Shown: positions 49,001 to 56,943 of the stretch, piece by piece
How positions within the stretch are numbered: position 1 is the stretch's first letter
How the letters are laid out: every line of letters begins with the position of its first letter
NCBI GenBank assembly: GCA_029266525.1
Contig: JAQSWQ010000018.1
Span: 87,714 to 151,713, forward strand
Length of the DNA stretch: 64,000 nt
Direction: 5' to 3'
Source: Microvirga sp.
GTDB lineage: Bacteria > Pseudomonadota > Alphaproteobacteria > Rhizobiales > Beijerinckiaceae
Program-made: the position numbers and the translations under genes
The notes under the pieces: model-generated
The model's database searches: none
What the model saw: only the letters and a program-made list of their open reading frames with translations
Told to the model about the DNA's origin: nothing

Positions 49001-50098
49001 ATGATCCCGGCCGGCGCCCCCCTCGCGCCTTCCGCGCCGGCAAGGCGTCCGCGCGTGCTGGTCGCGGACGATTCCGTGGTCGTGCGCGGCCTGATCGGCC
49101 GATGGCTTGCCGAAAGCGGCATCGACGTCGTGGCGTCGGTCTCGAACGGCCGCGCGGCCGTCGAGGCGCTGGATCGGGTCGATCCCGACATCGTGCTCCT
49201 CGACCTCGACATGCCGGAGCTGGACGGACTCGGCGCGCTGCCGCGGCTCCTCGCCAAGCGGCCCGCCCTGACGGTGGTGGTCGTCTCGACGCTGACCAAG
49301 CGCAACGCCGAGATTTCGCTCAAGTGCCTCCGCCTCGGCGCGATCGATTACCTGCCCAAGCCCGAAACCAATCGCGAGGTCACCACCTCGACGAGCTTCC
49401 GCCAGGAGCTCGTGGCGAAGGTCGAGGCGCTCGCGCGGCCGTTGCGCCGCACGGCCGGGGACGGGACGTTCCCGCGGCCGGTCGCTTTTTCCTCGCCCTT
49501 GCGCCTGCTCCCGGTCGTGCCACGCTGCCTTTTGATCGGCGCCTCGACCGGCGGGCCGAAGGCGATCGGTCAAGTGCTCGCGGAGACCGGCGAAGCGCTG
49601 CGCGCGGTGCCGATCCTGATCGTGCAGCACATGCCTCCGATCTTCACGGCGGTGTTCGCGGAGCATCTCTCGGCGCAGCTCGGCCTGCCGGCCCGCGAAG
49701 CCCAGCATGGAGAGGCGCTCTTGGCCGGCCGGATCTATGTTGCACCGGGCGGGCGCCACATGGGCGTCGCAAACCGCGGCGACATCGCCGCGATCAGGCT
49801 CGACGACAGCGCGCCGGTGAATTTCTGCCGGCCGGCCGTCGACGTTCTGTTCAGGGACGCGGCCGCGGTATTCGGGTCATCCGCACTGGCGCTCGTCCTC
49901 ACCGGCATGGGCTCGGACGGACTCCAAGGCTGCCGAGCGCTCTCGCAGGCCGGGGCGGGGGTGATCGTGCAGGACGAGGTGACGAGCACGGTGTGGGGAA
50001 TGCCCGGGCATGTCGCGCGGGCGGGCCTTGCCCGCGAGGTCCTGCCGCTCGATGACATCGGCACCGCGGTGGCGCGCCTCGTCGGGGGCGGCCGATGA
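49001..50098 (+). CDS. cheB: Chemotaxis glutamate methylesterase CheB
   Basis: 365 residues. The N-terminal receiver has VADDSVVVRGLIG and LLDLDMPELDG. The C-terminal esterase has Ser in GASTGGPKAIGQ, His in VQHMPPIFTAVF and Asp in VLTGMGSDGLQG. It removes methyl groups from receptors to allow adaptation. The ATG at 49001 is chosen to start just before the receiver. The cheR start overlaps its stop (ATGA). Confidence 0.94.
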   Translation: MIPAGAPLAPSAPARRPRVLVADDSVVVRGLIGRWLAESGIDVVASVSNGRAAVEALDRVDPDIVLLDLDMPELDGLGALPRLLAKRPALTVVVVSTLTKRNAEISLKCLRLGAIDYLPKPETNREVTTSTSFRQELVAKVEALARPLRRTAGDGTFPRPVAFSSPLRLLPVVPRCLLIGASTGGPKAIGQVLAETGEALRAVPILIVQHMPPIFTAVFAEHLSAQLGLPAREAQHGEALLAGRIYVAPGGRHMGVANRGDIAAIRLDDSAPVNFCRPAVDVLFRDAAAVFGSSALALVLTGMGSDGLQGCRALSQAGAGVIVQDEVTSTVWGMPGHVARAGLAREVLPLDDIGTAVARLVGGGR

Positions 50099-50946
50099 CC
50101 GAGCATGAATTCGACCATCTGCGCGCTTTCCTCAAGGCGCGTTCCGGCCTGGCCCTCGGCCCCGAGAAGCGCTACCTCGTCGAGAGCCGCCTCGCGCCCG
50201 TATGCCAGCGGCACGGTCTTCAGGGCTTGGCCGAGCTCGTGTCCTGCCTCAGGCGCGCCGGCGATCCGGCGCTCGAGAGCGCGGTCATCGAGGCGATGAC
50301 CACCAACGAGACCTTCTTCTTCCGCGACCGCGCGCCGTTCGAGCTGTTTCGCGACGTGCTCCTGCCACGCTGCCTCGCCCGCCGAGACGGATCGCGGCGC
50401 ATCCGCATCTGGTGCGCCGCGGCCTCGACCGGCCAGGAGCCCTATTCGCTGGCAATGCTCCTGCACGAGGCCGGCCCGCTGTTGTCCGGCTGGAGCGTCG
50501 AGATCCTCGCAACCGACATCTCCGCCGAGGTCGTCGAGCGGGCGAGATCCGGCCTCTATACGCAATTCGAGGTGCAGCGTGGGCTGCCGGTCCGGCTCCT
50601 CCTCAAATATTTCACTCAGGTCGGGAAGAACTGGCAGCTCTCCCCCGCGATCCGTTCGGCGGTGAAATTTCGGCCCTTGAACCTCCTTCGGAACTTCGCC
50701 GAGCTCGGCGCCTTCGACGTCATCTTCTGCCGCAACGTGCTGATCTATTTCGATACCCCGACCAAGACCGAGGTGCTGCGCCGCCTTGCGCGATCGCTCA
50801 ACCCCGGCGGAGCGGTATTGCTCGGGGCGGCCGAGACGGTGATCGGCCTCTCGGATGCGCTCGTGCCCGATCCGGAGCATCGCGGCCTCTATGTCGCGGC
50901 GAGCTCCGAGCGGGCGAGGGGGCTCAGGGTCTCCGCAGCGGGATAG
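50095..50946 (+). CDS. cheR: Chemotaxis protein methyltransferase CheR
   Basis: 283 residues. The N-terminal helical domain (FDHLRAFLKARSGLALGPEK) is followed by the SAM-binding domain with IWCAAASTGQEPYSLAMLL and FDVIFCRNVLIYFDTPTKTE. It methylates receptor glutamates, opposing CheB. It is the last gene of the che operon; a bidirectional terminator follows and ctrA converges on it. Confidence 0.94.
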   Translation: MTEHEFDHLRAFLKARSGLALGPEKRYLVESRLAPVCQRHGLQGLAELVSCLRRAGDPALESAVIEAMTTNETFFFRDRAPFELFRDVLLPRCLARRDGSRRIRIWCAAASTGQEPYSLAMLLHEAGPLLSGWSVEILATDISAEVVERARSGLYTQFEVQRGLPVRLLLKYFTQVGKNWQLSPAIRSAVKFRPLNLLRNFAELGAFDVIFCRNVLIYFDTPTKTEVLRRLARSLNPGGAVLLGAAETVIGLSDALVPDPEHRGLYVAASSERARGLRVSAAG

Positions 50947-50966
50947 CTTCCGCAGGGCTCACGCGA

Positions 50967-50996
50967 AAAAGCCCCGGCTCGCGCCGGGGCTTTTCC
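50967..50996. terminator. Bidirectional terminator between cheR and ctrA
   Basis: Stem AAAAGCCCCGG (50967-50977) with CCGGGGCTTTT (50984-50994). A-rich and T-rich flanks allow termination in both directions. Confidence 0.88.
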
Positions 50997-51049
50997 TTGG
51001 CGGTCCGGCCGTACCTTCGGGCTCGGGCCGCTATGCGATCTCTTGGCGG

Positions 51050-51751
51050 CTAGACCGCCATCCGCTCTTCCGCCTCGGTCGGCTCGCGCAGGACGTAGCC
51101 GCGGCCCCAGACCGTCTCGATGTAATTCTTGCCCTGGCTCGCATTGGCGAGCTTCTTCCTCAGCTTGCAGATGAAGACGTCGATGATCTTGAGCTCGGGC
51201 TCGTCCATGCCGCCATAGAGATGGTTGAGGAACATCTCCTTGGTCAGCGTCGTGCCTTTGCGCAGCGAAAGGAGCTCCAGCATCTGGTACTCCTTGCCGG
51301 TGAGATGCACCCGCGAGCCGGCGACCTCGACGGTCTTGGTGTCGAGGTTGACGATGAGGTCGCCCGTGGTGATGACCGACTGGGCATGCCCTTTCGAGCG
51401 GCGCACGATCGCGTGGATGCGCGCGACGAGCTCGTCCTTGTGGAAGGGTTTGGTCAGGTAGTCGTCGGCGCCGAACCCGAGGCCCTTCACCTTGTCCTCG
51501 ATGCCGGCGAGGCCGGAGAGGATCAGGATAGGAGTCTTGACCTTCGCCACCCGGAGCGACCGCAGCACCTCGTAGCCCGACATGTCGGGCAGGTTGAGGT
51601 CGAGCAGGATGATGTCGTAGTCGTAGAGCTTGCCGAGATCGACGCCTTCCTCTCCGAGATCGGTCGTGTAGACGTTGAAGTTCTCGGATTTGAGCATCAG
51701 CTCGATCGACTGCGCGGTCGCGCTGTCGTCTTCGATCAGAAGTACGCGCAT
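51050..51751 (-). CDS. ctrA: Cell-cycle response regulator CtrA
   Basis: 233 residues, OmpR-type. The receiver has LIEDDS and the phospho-acceptor Asp51 in [15 protein letters not shown]. The winged-helix effector domain has [20 protein letters not shown] and [15 protein letters not shown]. CtrA is the master regulator of cell-cycle, flagellar and division genes in alphaproteobacteria. The ATG at [10 protein letters not shown] is standard. The 551-base upstream region carries eight GANTC sites, matching the CcrM-dependent control of ctrA known in Caulobacter. Confidence 0.97.
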   Translation of the reverse strand: MRVLLIEDDSATAQSIELMLKSENFNVYTTDLGEEGVDLGKLYDYDIILLDLNLPDMSGYEVLRSLRVAKVKTPILILSGLAGIEDKVKGLGFGADDYLTKPFHKDELVARIHAIVRRSKGHAQSVITTGDLIVNLDTKTVEVAGSRVHLTGKEYQMLELLSLRKGTTLTKEMFLNHLYGGMDEPELKIIDVFICKLRKKLANASQGKNYIETVWGRGYVLREPTEAEERMAV

Positions 51752-52302
51752 TTCAGGTCCCCAGCCCCTTCGGCGCGCCGGGCATGACCCCGCCGCCCGC
51801 CCGCCGCGCATCCCGCGATGGGCGCCCCTATCGATCCGACTCGAAACGCTAACGGTGAATGGTTAACAAACACTGATTCCCGCGTGCAAGGCCCCGGAGC
51901 CGAAACTTTGGAGAATCGGCCTAATCTATTGCGCCGCCGAGGATTCCAGGTTTGCATCTCACCTAACGTTCCACATCAAGAAGCGCCCTTAAGCGATTCT
52001 CGCGACTCGCCTCGCCGGCAAACCGCGGCTCCGGCCACACGCGTTGCCCGGCCAATGTTAACGAGACGCGTAAACGAAAGGTTGATGGGGACCGCGGCAT
52101 CGAGCATGGCGAACCGGCGCCTGCGCCGGCGCGGGGGCCGTCCGAGCGCCTGCCAGGAGTGCGGCCGGCGTGCTCATGCCCGAGCCGGGCTGCGTGATCG
52201 GGCGCAGTAAGGAAGATTCAACCTGCATCGGCCATGGTTGCCGGATTCAGGCGGGATCGCTCGGGCGCTGAGCCCCGAGCCCGCGCGGGGGTGGAGTGCA
52301 CC
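51752..52302. promoter_or_regulatory. Divergent ctrA-fliJ control region with clustered GANTC sites
   Basis: 551 bases with no gene. GANTC sites lie at 51838, 51875, 51913, 51942, 51995, 52004, 52215 and 52244. The first six fall within 171 bases, where less than one would be expected by chance in such GC-rich DNA. CtrA-like half-sites (GGTTAAC at 51861-51867, TGTTAACGAG near 52057) are present, but no full TTAA-N7-TTAA. This suggests methylation-linked promoters for ctrA and possibly for fliJ. Confidence 0.7.
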
Positions 52303-52707
52303 ATGAAGTCGCGGGAAACGCTCATCCGGCTCAAGCGCTTCCAGGTTGAGGAAAAGCGCCGCCGGCTGGCGCAGATCGAGACCATGATCGCCGAGTTCCA
52401 GCGCATGGCCGCCGATCTCGACCGCGAGATCGCGGCCGAGGAGCAGAAGGCCAATATCTCCGACCCGGCGCATTTCGCCTATCCAACCTACGCCAAGGCT
52501 GCGGCCCAGCGCCGAGACAATCTCCGCCGTTCCGCGACCGACCTGGAGGTCCAGCTCGACGACGCAAAGGCCGAGCTCGGCGAGGCTTACGAGGAGCTGA
52601 AGAAAGTCGAGATCCTCGAAGACCGCGAGCGCGCCGCCGACGCCGCGCGCGAGCCCGGCGCCATGCACGAGGCGAGCCTCTCGCGTCAGGCAAGGCCGAC
52701 TCTCTAA
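52303..52707 (+). CDS. fliJ: Flagellar export protein FliJ
   Basis: 134 residues, almost wholly helical. It starts MKSRETLIRLKRFQVEEKRR and has long heptad-rich stretches (IETMIAEFQRMAADLDREI; LQVQLDDAKAELGEAYEEL-like), fitting the FliJ coiled-coil stalk of the flagellar ATPase complex. It usually sits behind fliI, which is not here, but a fliJ beside ctrA is seen in some alphaproteobacteria. The start is chosen at the ATG where FliJ similarity begins. Confidence 0.8.
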   Translation: MKSRETLIRLKRFQVEEKRRRLAQIETMIAEFQRMAADLDREIAAEEQKANISDPAHFAYPTYAKAAAQRRDNLRRSATDLEVQLDDAKAELGEAYEELKKVEILEDRERAADAAREPGAMHEASLSRQARPTL

Positions 52708-52727
52708 CCCCGGCCCGGACTGCCGCG

Positions 52728-53450
52728 TCATTCCTCCGACATCCGGGGTCCGCCGAGCTTGAGCAGGCGGACCAGCACGGCTTCGGCGCGCTCACGGCTC
52801 GCGGCTTCGCCCGCCCCGCCGGGCGCGGCCGCTTCGATCGCGCGGTGCCGCCGCATCTCGGGGCTCACCTCCCCCGGCACGTAGACGATCGTGGCTGCGA
52901 CGATCCGGTGCGCCGCGAGAGCCGAGCCGATGCGCTCCGCGAGCTCCCGCCAGCGGCACAGAACCCATGCGCTCGTGCCTATCTCCGGCGTGCCGTCGGG
53001 CGAACCGTCCGCCACGGGCCGTGTCCATTGACCGATCGCGAGCGTCCCGCCTGGCGGCATATGCAATGCCCAGTGGCGCACGGCGGCCGATATGCCTTCG
53101 AGATACTCGAGCCCGAACGCGCAAAGAATGGCGTCCGCCGTCACGATCGGGAGCCGGAGCGCGTCGGCCTGCACGGCGAACACCCGCTCGCCGGCACGTC
53201 CTGCCATCCGACGGACTGCCCGGATCGTCGCCCCGTCGCGATCGAGCGCCAGCACGCGCCCGGCCGGTCCCGCGCGGCGCGCGGCGGCGAGGCCGACGAG
53301 GCCGGTGCCGCAGCACATTTCGACGACGCTCTGACCGGGTCCCACGCCGGCAAGCTCGACCAGCCCTTCCGCGACCTCGCGCCTGAAAGCCAGCCATTGC
53401 CGGCCGGGAGCACCGGTCGGCCGCGGCGCGCATTCGAACCGCTCCTCCAT
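52728..53450 (-). CDS. Class I SAM-dependent methyltransferase of the cassette
   Basis: 240 residues. SAM-binding motif I is VVEMCCGTGLVGLAAARR, followed by VLALDRDGATIRAVRRM (acidic loop) and DAILCAFGLEYLEG (motif IV region), as in the UbiE/methyltransferase-11 group. It starts seven bases after the stop of the E1-like/FMN-reductase fusion gene, so the two are one operon. A role modifying the product of the small divergent genes is plausible but unproven. It converges on fliJ. Confidence 0.85.
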   Translation of the reverse strand: MEERFECAPRPTGAPGRQWLAFRREVAEGLVELAGVGPGQSVVEMCCGTGLVGLAAARRAGPAGRVLALDRDGATIRAVRRMAGRAGERVFAVQADALRLPIVTADAILCAFGLEYLEGISAAVRHWALHMPPGGTLAIGQWTRPVADGSPDGTPEIGTSAWVLCRWRELAERIGSALAAHRIVAATIVYVPGEVSPEMRRHRAIEAAAPGGAGEAASRERAEAVLVRLLKLGGPRMSEE

Positions 53451-53457
53451 CGCCCGC

Positions 53458-54546
53458 TCAGCCAGACCTGCGCAGGCCGTGCACGCGCGCGGTCGCGACC
53501 AGCTCTCGACCGAGCGCCTCGGCGCGGCCGAGCACGAGGCGGGACCAGGGCAGGCAGGGCTCGGCAAGCACGCGCTGGACGAAAGGAACCTCGACCGCGA
53601 TCGGCACCACCCATGCGCCGCAATGGATCAGGATGCGGCTGAGGTCGCCCGCCGCTTGGCAGGCCGAACCTTCGGCGGAAACGGCGATGCAGCCCGCGAC
53701 CTTTCCGGTCAGGCGATCGGGGCCAAGATGCTCGATGAAGGCTTTGGCCAGCGCCGAGAAGGTGCCGTTGTAAGCCGGCGAGGCGAAAACCAACGCGCCG
53801 GAGGCCTCGACCGCTTGCCGGAGCCGAACGACGGACGGCGCAGGTTGGCCGACGGTGCCGTCGCAGAACGGCAGGGGATTGGCGCTGGCGTCGAAAACGC
53901 TGGCGGCAGCTCCGGCCTGCTCGGCCGCGCCGAGGCAAAGCTGAAGGACCTTCACCGTGCTGGAGGGACGCCGGAGAGATCCCAACAAGCCGCAGATCTG
54001 CAGCTTCTGCTCTAGGGGTCGCAATAGAGGCATCCCGGCACCGGCAACACCGGCTGCCAGCGCATCCGGCGCGCCCTCCCCGAGGACCAGGCGCCCGCAG
54101 CGCAGCCGGCTTCCCGAGCCGGCAAGCTCGAGGCACTCGGCGCAAGCGACGTCGAGCCAGGGTCCACTCTCATGGGGAGCCGCGAAGCCGGCGAGCCAAC
54201 CGCGGATCAGCGCGGCGGGCGTGAGCGAGGCGGCATGCAGCCGCCGGAACAGGCAGGAGAAGCAGAGCGCCCCGCGACGGAACAGCGGTCCGATCACGAC
54301 GCGCGAACCATCCCGAAGGACCGGCATCCAGGAGGCGCCTCGCCCGCAGGCGGCATGATCCCACCGCAGCCAGTCCTCGAGCCCATATCGTGCCGCCACG
54401 ACGACGATCACCTCATCGGCCGGCCATGACTCCGGCGCGAGCAGCCGGCAGGGCGCTCCCGCCGCGCCGAGCCTTGCCGCCAATGCGGCGGCGGCAGGGC
54501 CGGTATCCCAGATCGCAAGACCCGGCAGGGCGGCGCCATCCGTCAT
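53458..54546 (-). CDS. Fusion of E1-like (TOMM partner) domain and FMN reductase
   Basis: 362 residues with two parts. Residues ~1-180 resemble the ThiF/E1-like partner proteins of azole-forming (TOMM) RiPP pathways: VIVVVAARYGLEDWL, then VVIGPLFRRGALCFSCLFRR (86-102) with a Cys-x2-Cys, and more Cys pairs near 135 and 150. Residues ~181-362 are a flavodoxin-like NADPH-dependent FMN reductase, with the phosphate loop GLLGSLRRPSSTVK and VFASPAYNGTFSALAKAFIE. Azole pathways need a flavin dehydrogenase and an E1-like protein, and here both are joined. No YcaO cyclodehydratase is nearby. It is divergent from two small paralogous genes. The ATG at 54546 is chosen; a longer frame would cross the divergent promoter. 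Confidence 0.7.
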   Translation of the reverse strand: MTDGAALPGLAIWDTGPAAAALAARLGAAGAPCRLLAPESWPADEVIVVVAARYGLEDWLRWDHAACGRGASWMPVLRDGSRVVIGPLFRRGALCFSCLFRRLHAASLTPAALIRGWLAGFAAPHESGPWLDVACAECLELAGSGSRLRCGRLVLGEGAPDALAAGVAGAGMPLLRPLEQKLQICGLLGSLRRPSSTVKVLQLCLGAAEQAGAAASVFDASANPLPFCDGTVGQPAPSVVRLRQAVEASGALVFASPAYNGTFSALAKAFIEHLGPDRLTGKVAGCIAVSAEGSACQAAGDLSRILIHCGAWVVPIAVEVPFVQRVLAEPCLPWSRLVLGRAEALGRELVATARVHGLRRSG

Positions 54547-54604
54547 CAGGAGCCAGTTGCCAACACCCGGAATAAGAGTGCCACCCTGAAAAATCAGACG
54601 CAAG

Positions 54605-54632
54605 TTGCAAGCTTGAGCAAACTGCGTATCAT
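54605..54632 (+). promoter_or_regulatory. Promoter of the two small paralogous genes
   Basis: TTGCAA (54605-54610), 16 bases, TATCAT (54627-54632), then GGGAGG seven bases before the ATG at 54656. It lies in the short gap shared with the divergent fusion gene. Confidence 0.6.
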
Positions 54633-54655
54633 CCCCCCGTTCGGGAGGATCGAAG

Positions 54656-54943
54656 ATGGACGAAATCCCAGGTGCAATCCAAAAGGTGTTGCAGGAGCTC
54701 AATCAGGTGGAAGCGAGCCTGCTTTCCGGCGATCACGGCTCGGCGGAGGTGAAGCTTGCCCTGGAGCGGATCAGCACGGCGAAAATCGCGCTCGGGCGTG
54801 CGCAGCTGAACATCATGCGCCGCCTCGCCGCCGAGGGCGACAATGACATGGCGGTGCTCATGGCCCGGGATGTCATGGAGTCGTGCCACCACGCTCTCGT
54901 CCACAACCCGTTTTCCTGGGGCGAAACCGAAAGCCGCGCCTGA
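54656..54943 (+). CDS. Small protein A, possible RiPP precursor
   Basis: 95 residues. The N-terminal two thirds look helical (IQKVLQELNQVEASLLSG, then RISTAKIALGRAQLNIMRRL). The C-terminus has SCHHALVHNPFSWG (76-89). Hand alignment with the next gene gives 40 identities in the first 70 residues without gaps, and the C-terminal motif is shared almost exactly. No signal peptide is seen. The arrangement of leader-like helix, short conserved Cys/Ser/His/Trp tail, duplication and divergent modifying enzymes is that of ribosomal peptide precursors. It could instead be a small metal-binding protein. I recognise no named family. Confidence 0.75.
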   Translation: MDEIPGAIQKVLQELNQVEASLLSGDHGSAEVKLALERISTAKIALGRAQLNIMRRLAAEGDNDMAVLMARDVMESCHHALVHNPFSWGETESRA

Positions 54944-55008
54944 TCGCCACGGCCGGCACGGCCATCGGCGCGCCGACAAGGACCGACAGACCCAACGGAG
55001 GACCAAAG

Positions 55009-55299
55009 ATGGATCAAGTTCCTGGCGCTCTTCAACAAGTCCTGCAGCGGCTGAGCGAGATCGAGAGCAAGCTGCTTTCGGCCGGCGCAGCCTCGCCCGA
55101 GGTCACCTATGCGGTCGAACGCATCAACACGGCGAAGATCGCGCTAGGCCGGGCCCAGATGAACGTCATGCGCAAGCTCGGGCAGGACGGCGACGCCGAC
55201 AGCTCCGCTTTCATGGCCACGGTTCCGAGCGAGCTGCTCAGCTGCCATCATACCTTGGTGCACAACGCTTTCTCCTGGGGAGACCAGGCCGAAGCCTGA
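55009..55299 (+). CDS. Small protein B, paralogue of protein A
   Basis: 96 residues, starting MDQVPGALQQVLQRLSEIES. The shared block TAKIALGRAQ at 41-50 is identical in both. The tail SCHHTLVHNAFSWGD (78-92) matches protein A except at variable positions, with one residue more before it. GGAGGA precedes the ATG. The gap to gene A is 65 bases and to the VOC gene 9 bases, so the three form one transcript. Two copies with a conserved tail and a more variable middle suggest that the tail is the functional part. Confidence 0.75.
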   Translation: MDQVPGALQQVLQRLSEIESKLLSAGAASPEVTYAVERINTAKIALGRAQMNVMRKLGQDGDADSSAFMATVPSELLSCHHTLVHNAFSWGDQAEA

Positions 55300-55308
55300 G
55301 CGGCCATC

Positions 55309-55701
55309 GTGGCAGCGCGCACGATCGGGTGGCGCTGGGCGGGGCTCGCCCCGCCCATCCCGGCCCAGTTCGTTCTGTACGTGCGCGACATGGGGCGGGC
55401 GATCGCCTTCTATCGCGACCTCATGGGGCTGGAGGTCGTCTCCGAGGACGCCACATTCTCGGTGCTCGGAACCGGCGGCGCCAGCATCGGCCTGCACCAC
55501 ACCTCGTCGCCTGAGCCGCATGCGACGCCGAATGCGCCCGTGGTGAGCTTCGCGAGCCCCGATGTGCCGGCGGCGCACCGCCTGCTTGCGGAGGCCGGCG
55601 TCGCGTTCACGGCCGAGCCCTTCGAGCTCGCGCCCGGTCAGTGGCTCGCCGAATTTCTCGATCCCGACGGCAACCGCCTCGCGCTGATCTCGCCGCCCTG
55701 A
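55309..55701 (+). CDS. VOC-family (glyoxalase/bleomycin-resistance fold) protein
   Basis: 130 residues: QFVLYVRDMGRAIAFYRDLM opens the first beta-alpha-beta module, and LAEFLDPDGNRLALISPP closes the second. Metal ligands may be His in IGLHHTS and Glu in LAEFLDPDGN. Members include isomerases, dioxygenases and resistance proteins that bind their antibiotic. It starts nine bases after small gene B at a GTG, so it belongs to the cassette; product binding or self-protection is one possibility. It converges on the dCTP deaminase gene. Confidence 0.85.
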   Translation: MAARTIGWRWAGLAPPIPAQFVLYVRDMGRAIAFYRDLMGLEVVSEDATFSVLGTGGASIGLHHTSSPEPHATPNAPVVSFASPDVPAAHRLLAEAGVAFTAEPFELAPGQWLAEFLDPDGNRLALISPP

Positions 55702-55713
55702 GCCCGTGGCGCT

Positions 55714-56874
55714 TCAGGCGAAGTGCTTGGAGAGCTTGAGCTCCTGGCCCTGATAGTTCGACGTGCCGATCCGGCCGTAGAGGCCGTCGGGCTCCTCGGC
55801 CATGCGCTCGTAGGCGAGGCGGCCGACCATCTGGCCGTCCTCCAGGATGAACGGCACCTCGTGGCTGCGCACCTCGAGCACGCCGCGGCTGCCGGGCAGA
55901 CCCTCGGCCGTGTAGCCGAAGCCCGGGTCGAAGAAGCCGGCATAATGCACACGGAACTCGCCCATCTCCGGGGCGATCGGGATCATCTCCGCGGCATAGC
56001 CCGGCGGGATGTGGAGCTTCTCCTTCGAGGCTAGGATGTAGAACTCGTTCGGGTCGAGGATGAGCCTGCCGTCGGGGCGTGCGCGTACCAATTCCCAAAA
56101 ATCCTCGACCTGATAGCCGCCGACCCTATCTACATCGATCACGTCGGTGTGGCGCTGGGCGCGGTATCCGACGAGCTTGTCTTCGCCGATGCCGCCGAGC
56201 TCGACGCGCAGCACCAGGCCGTGCCGCACGTTGAGGTTGCCGTCGACCAGCATGGTGCGGCCGTGCAGCTCGCGCAGCTCGCGGTCCGACAGCACGGAGA
56301 AAGCGTGCTCGTCGTGCTGCGAATTGCGGCGCCGGAACCGGATCTGGTTGAGTCGGCTGCCGCGCCGCGCCTTGATGCTGAAGCTGCGCGGCGAGACCTC
56401 GGCATAGAGCCGGCCCTCGTAGCCGCCCGGGACGTTGTCGAAGATCTCGCTCCTGTCCGCGATGAGCCGCGTGAAGATGTCGAGCCGGCCGGTCGAGCTC
56501 TTCGGGTTCGCCACGGCGGCGATGATCTCGGGCAGGTGCAGATGCTCGATCAGCTCGACGACATAGACGCAGCCGCGCTCGAGCACCGCGCCGTCGTCGA
56601 GATTGACCACGTCGAACTGCAGCTCGTTCAGCTGCTGCTCGACCGTCTTGTTGCGGCCGGGCAGGAAACTCGCGCGCACGCGAAAGGCCTTGGAGCCGAG
56701 GCGCAGGTCGAGGCTCGCCGGCTGGAACTGGCTCTCGCGGATGTCCTCGGTCGCGCGCAGCACGTGGCGGTGCACGAGCTTGCGGATCTCCTGCCGCGGC
56801 AGGAGGCCGGTCTTGCCGGCAAGCTGCCCGGAACGGGGACGCCTTTCGCCGGCGAGATCCTCATCCCGCGGCAT
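55714..56874 (-). CDS. dcd: 2'-deoxycytidine 5'-triphosphate deaminase, long form
   Basis: 386 residues, the tandem-domain dCTP deaminase of alphaproteobacteria. It deaminates dCTP to dUTP for thymidylate synthesis. The first half has FQPASLDLRLGSKAFRVRAS and ANPKSSTGRLDIFTRL. The second half repeats the fold, with HYAGFFDPGFGYTAEGLPGS and LEVRSHEVPFILEDGQMVGR. The start at MPRDEDLAGERR is used; an ATG ten codons upstream is possible. It is separate from the RiPP-like cassette, which it faces with a 12-base gap. Confidence 0.92.
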   Translation of the reverse strand: MPRDEDLAGERRPRSGQLAGKTGLLPRQEIRKLVHRHVLRATEDIRESQFQPASLDLRLGSKAFRVRASFLPGRNKTVEQQLNELQFDVVNLDDGAVLERGCVYVVELIEHLHLPEIIAAVANPKSSTGRLDIFTRLIADRSEIFDNVPGGYEGRLYAEVSPRSFSIKARRGSRLNQIRFRRRNSQHDEHAFSVLSDRELRELHGRTMLVDGNLNVRHGLVLRVELGGIGEDKLVGYRAQRHTDVIDVDRVGGYQVEDFWELVRARPDGRLILDPNEFYILASKEKLHIPPGYAAEMIPIAPEMGEFRVHYAGFFDPGFGYTAEGLPGSRGVLEVRSHEVPFILEDGQMVGRLAYERMAEEPDGLYGRIGTSNYQGQELKLSKHFA

Positions 56875-56943
56875 GATCAATCTCGGAGCTGCCGCTGCGC
56901 GCATGGAGCGTGATTACAGGGCGGGGGTTCAGGCGCGAAGCCG

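Noticed and set aside
51818..52210. A 130-codon frame in the ctrA-fliJ gap
   Set aside because: Arg-rich translation without motifs, overlapping the clustered GANTC sites. The region reads better as control DNA.
54556..54582. TGGCAC-like element resembling a sigma-54 promoter upstream of the fusion gene (minus strand)
   Set aside because: The -12 half lacks the essential GC (TTCC instead of TTGC), so it is not supported.
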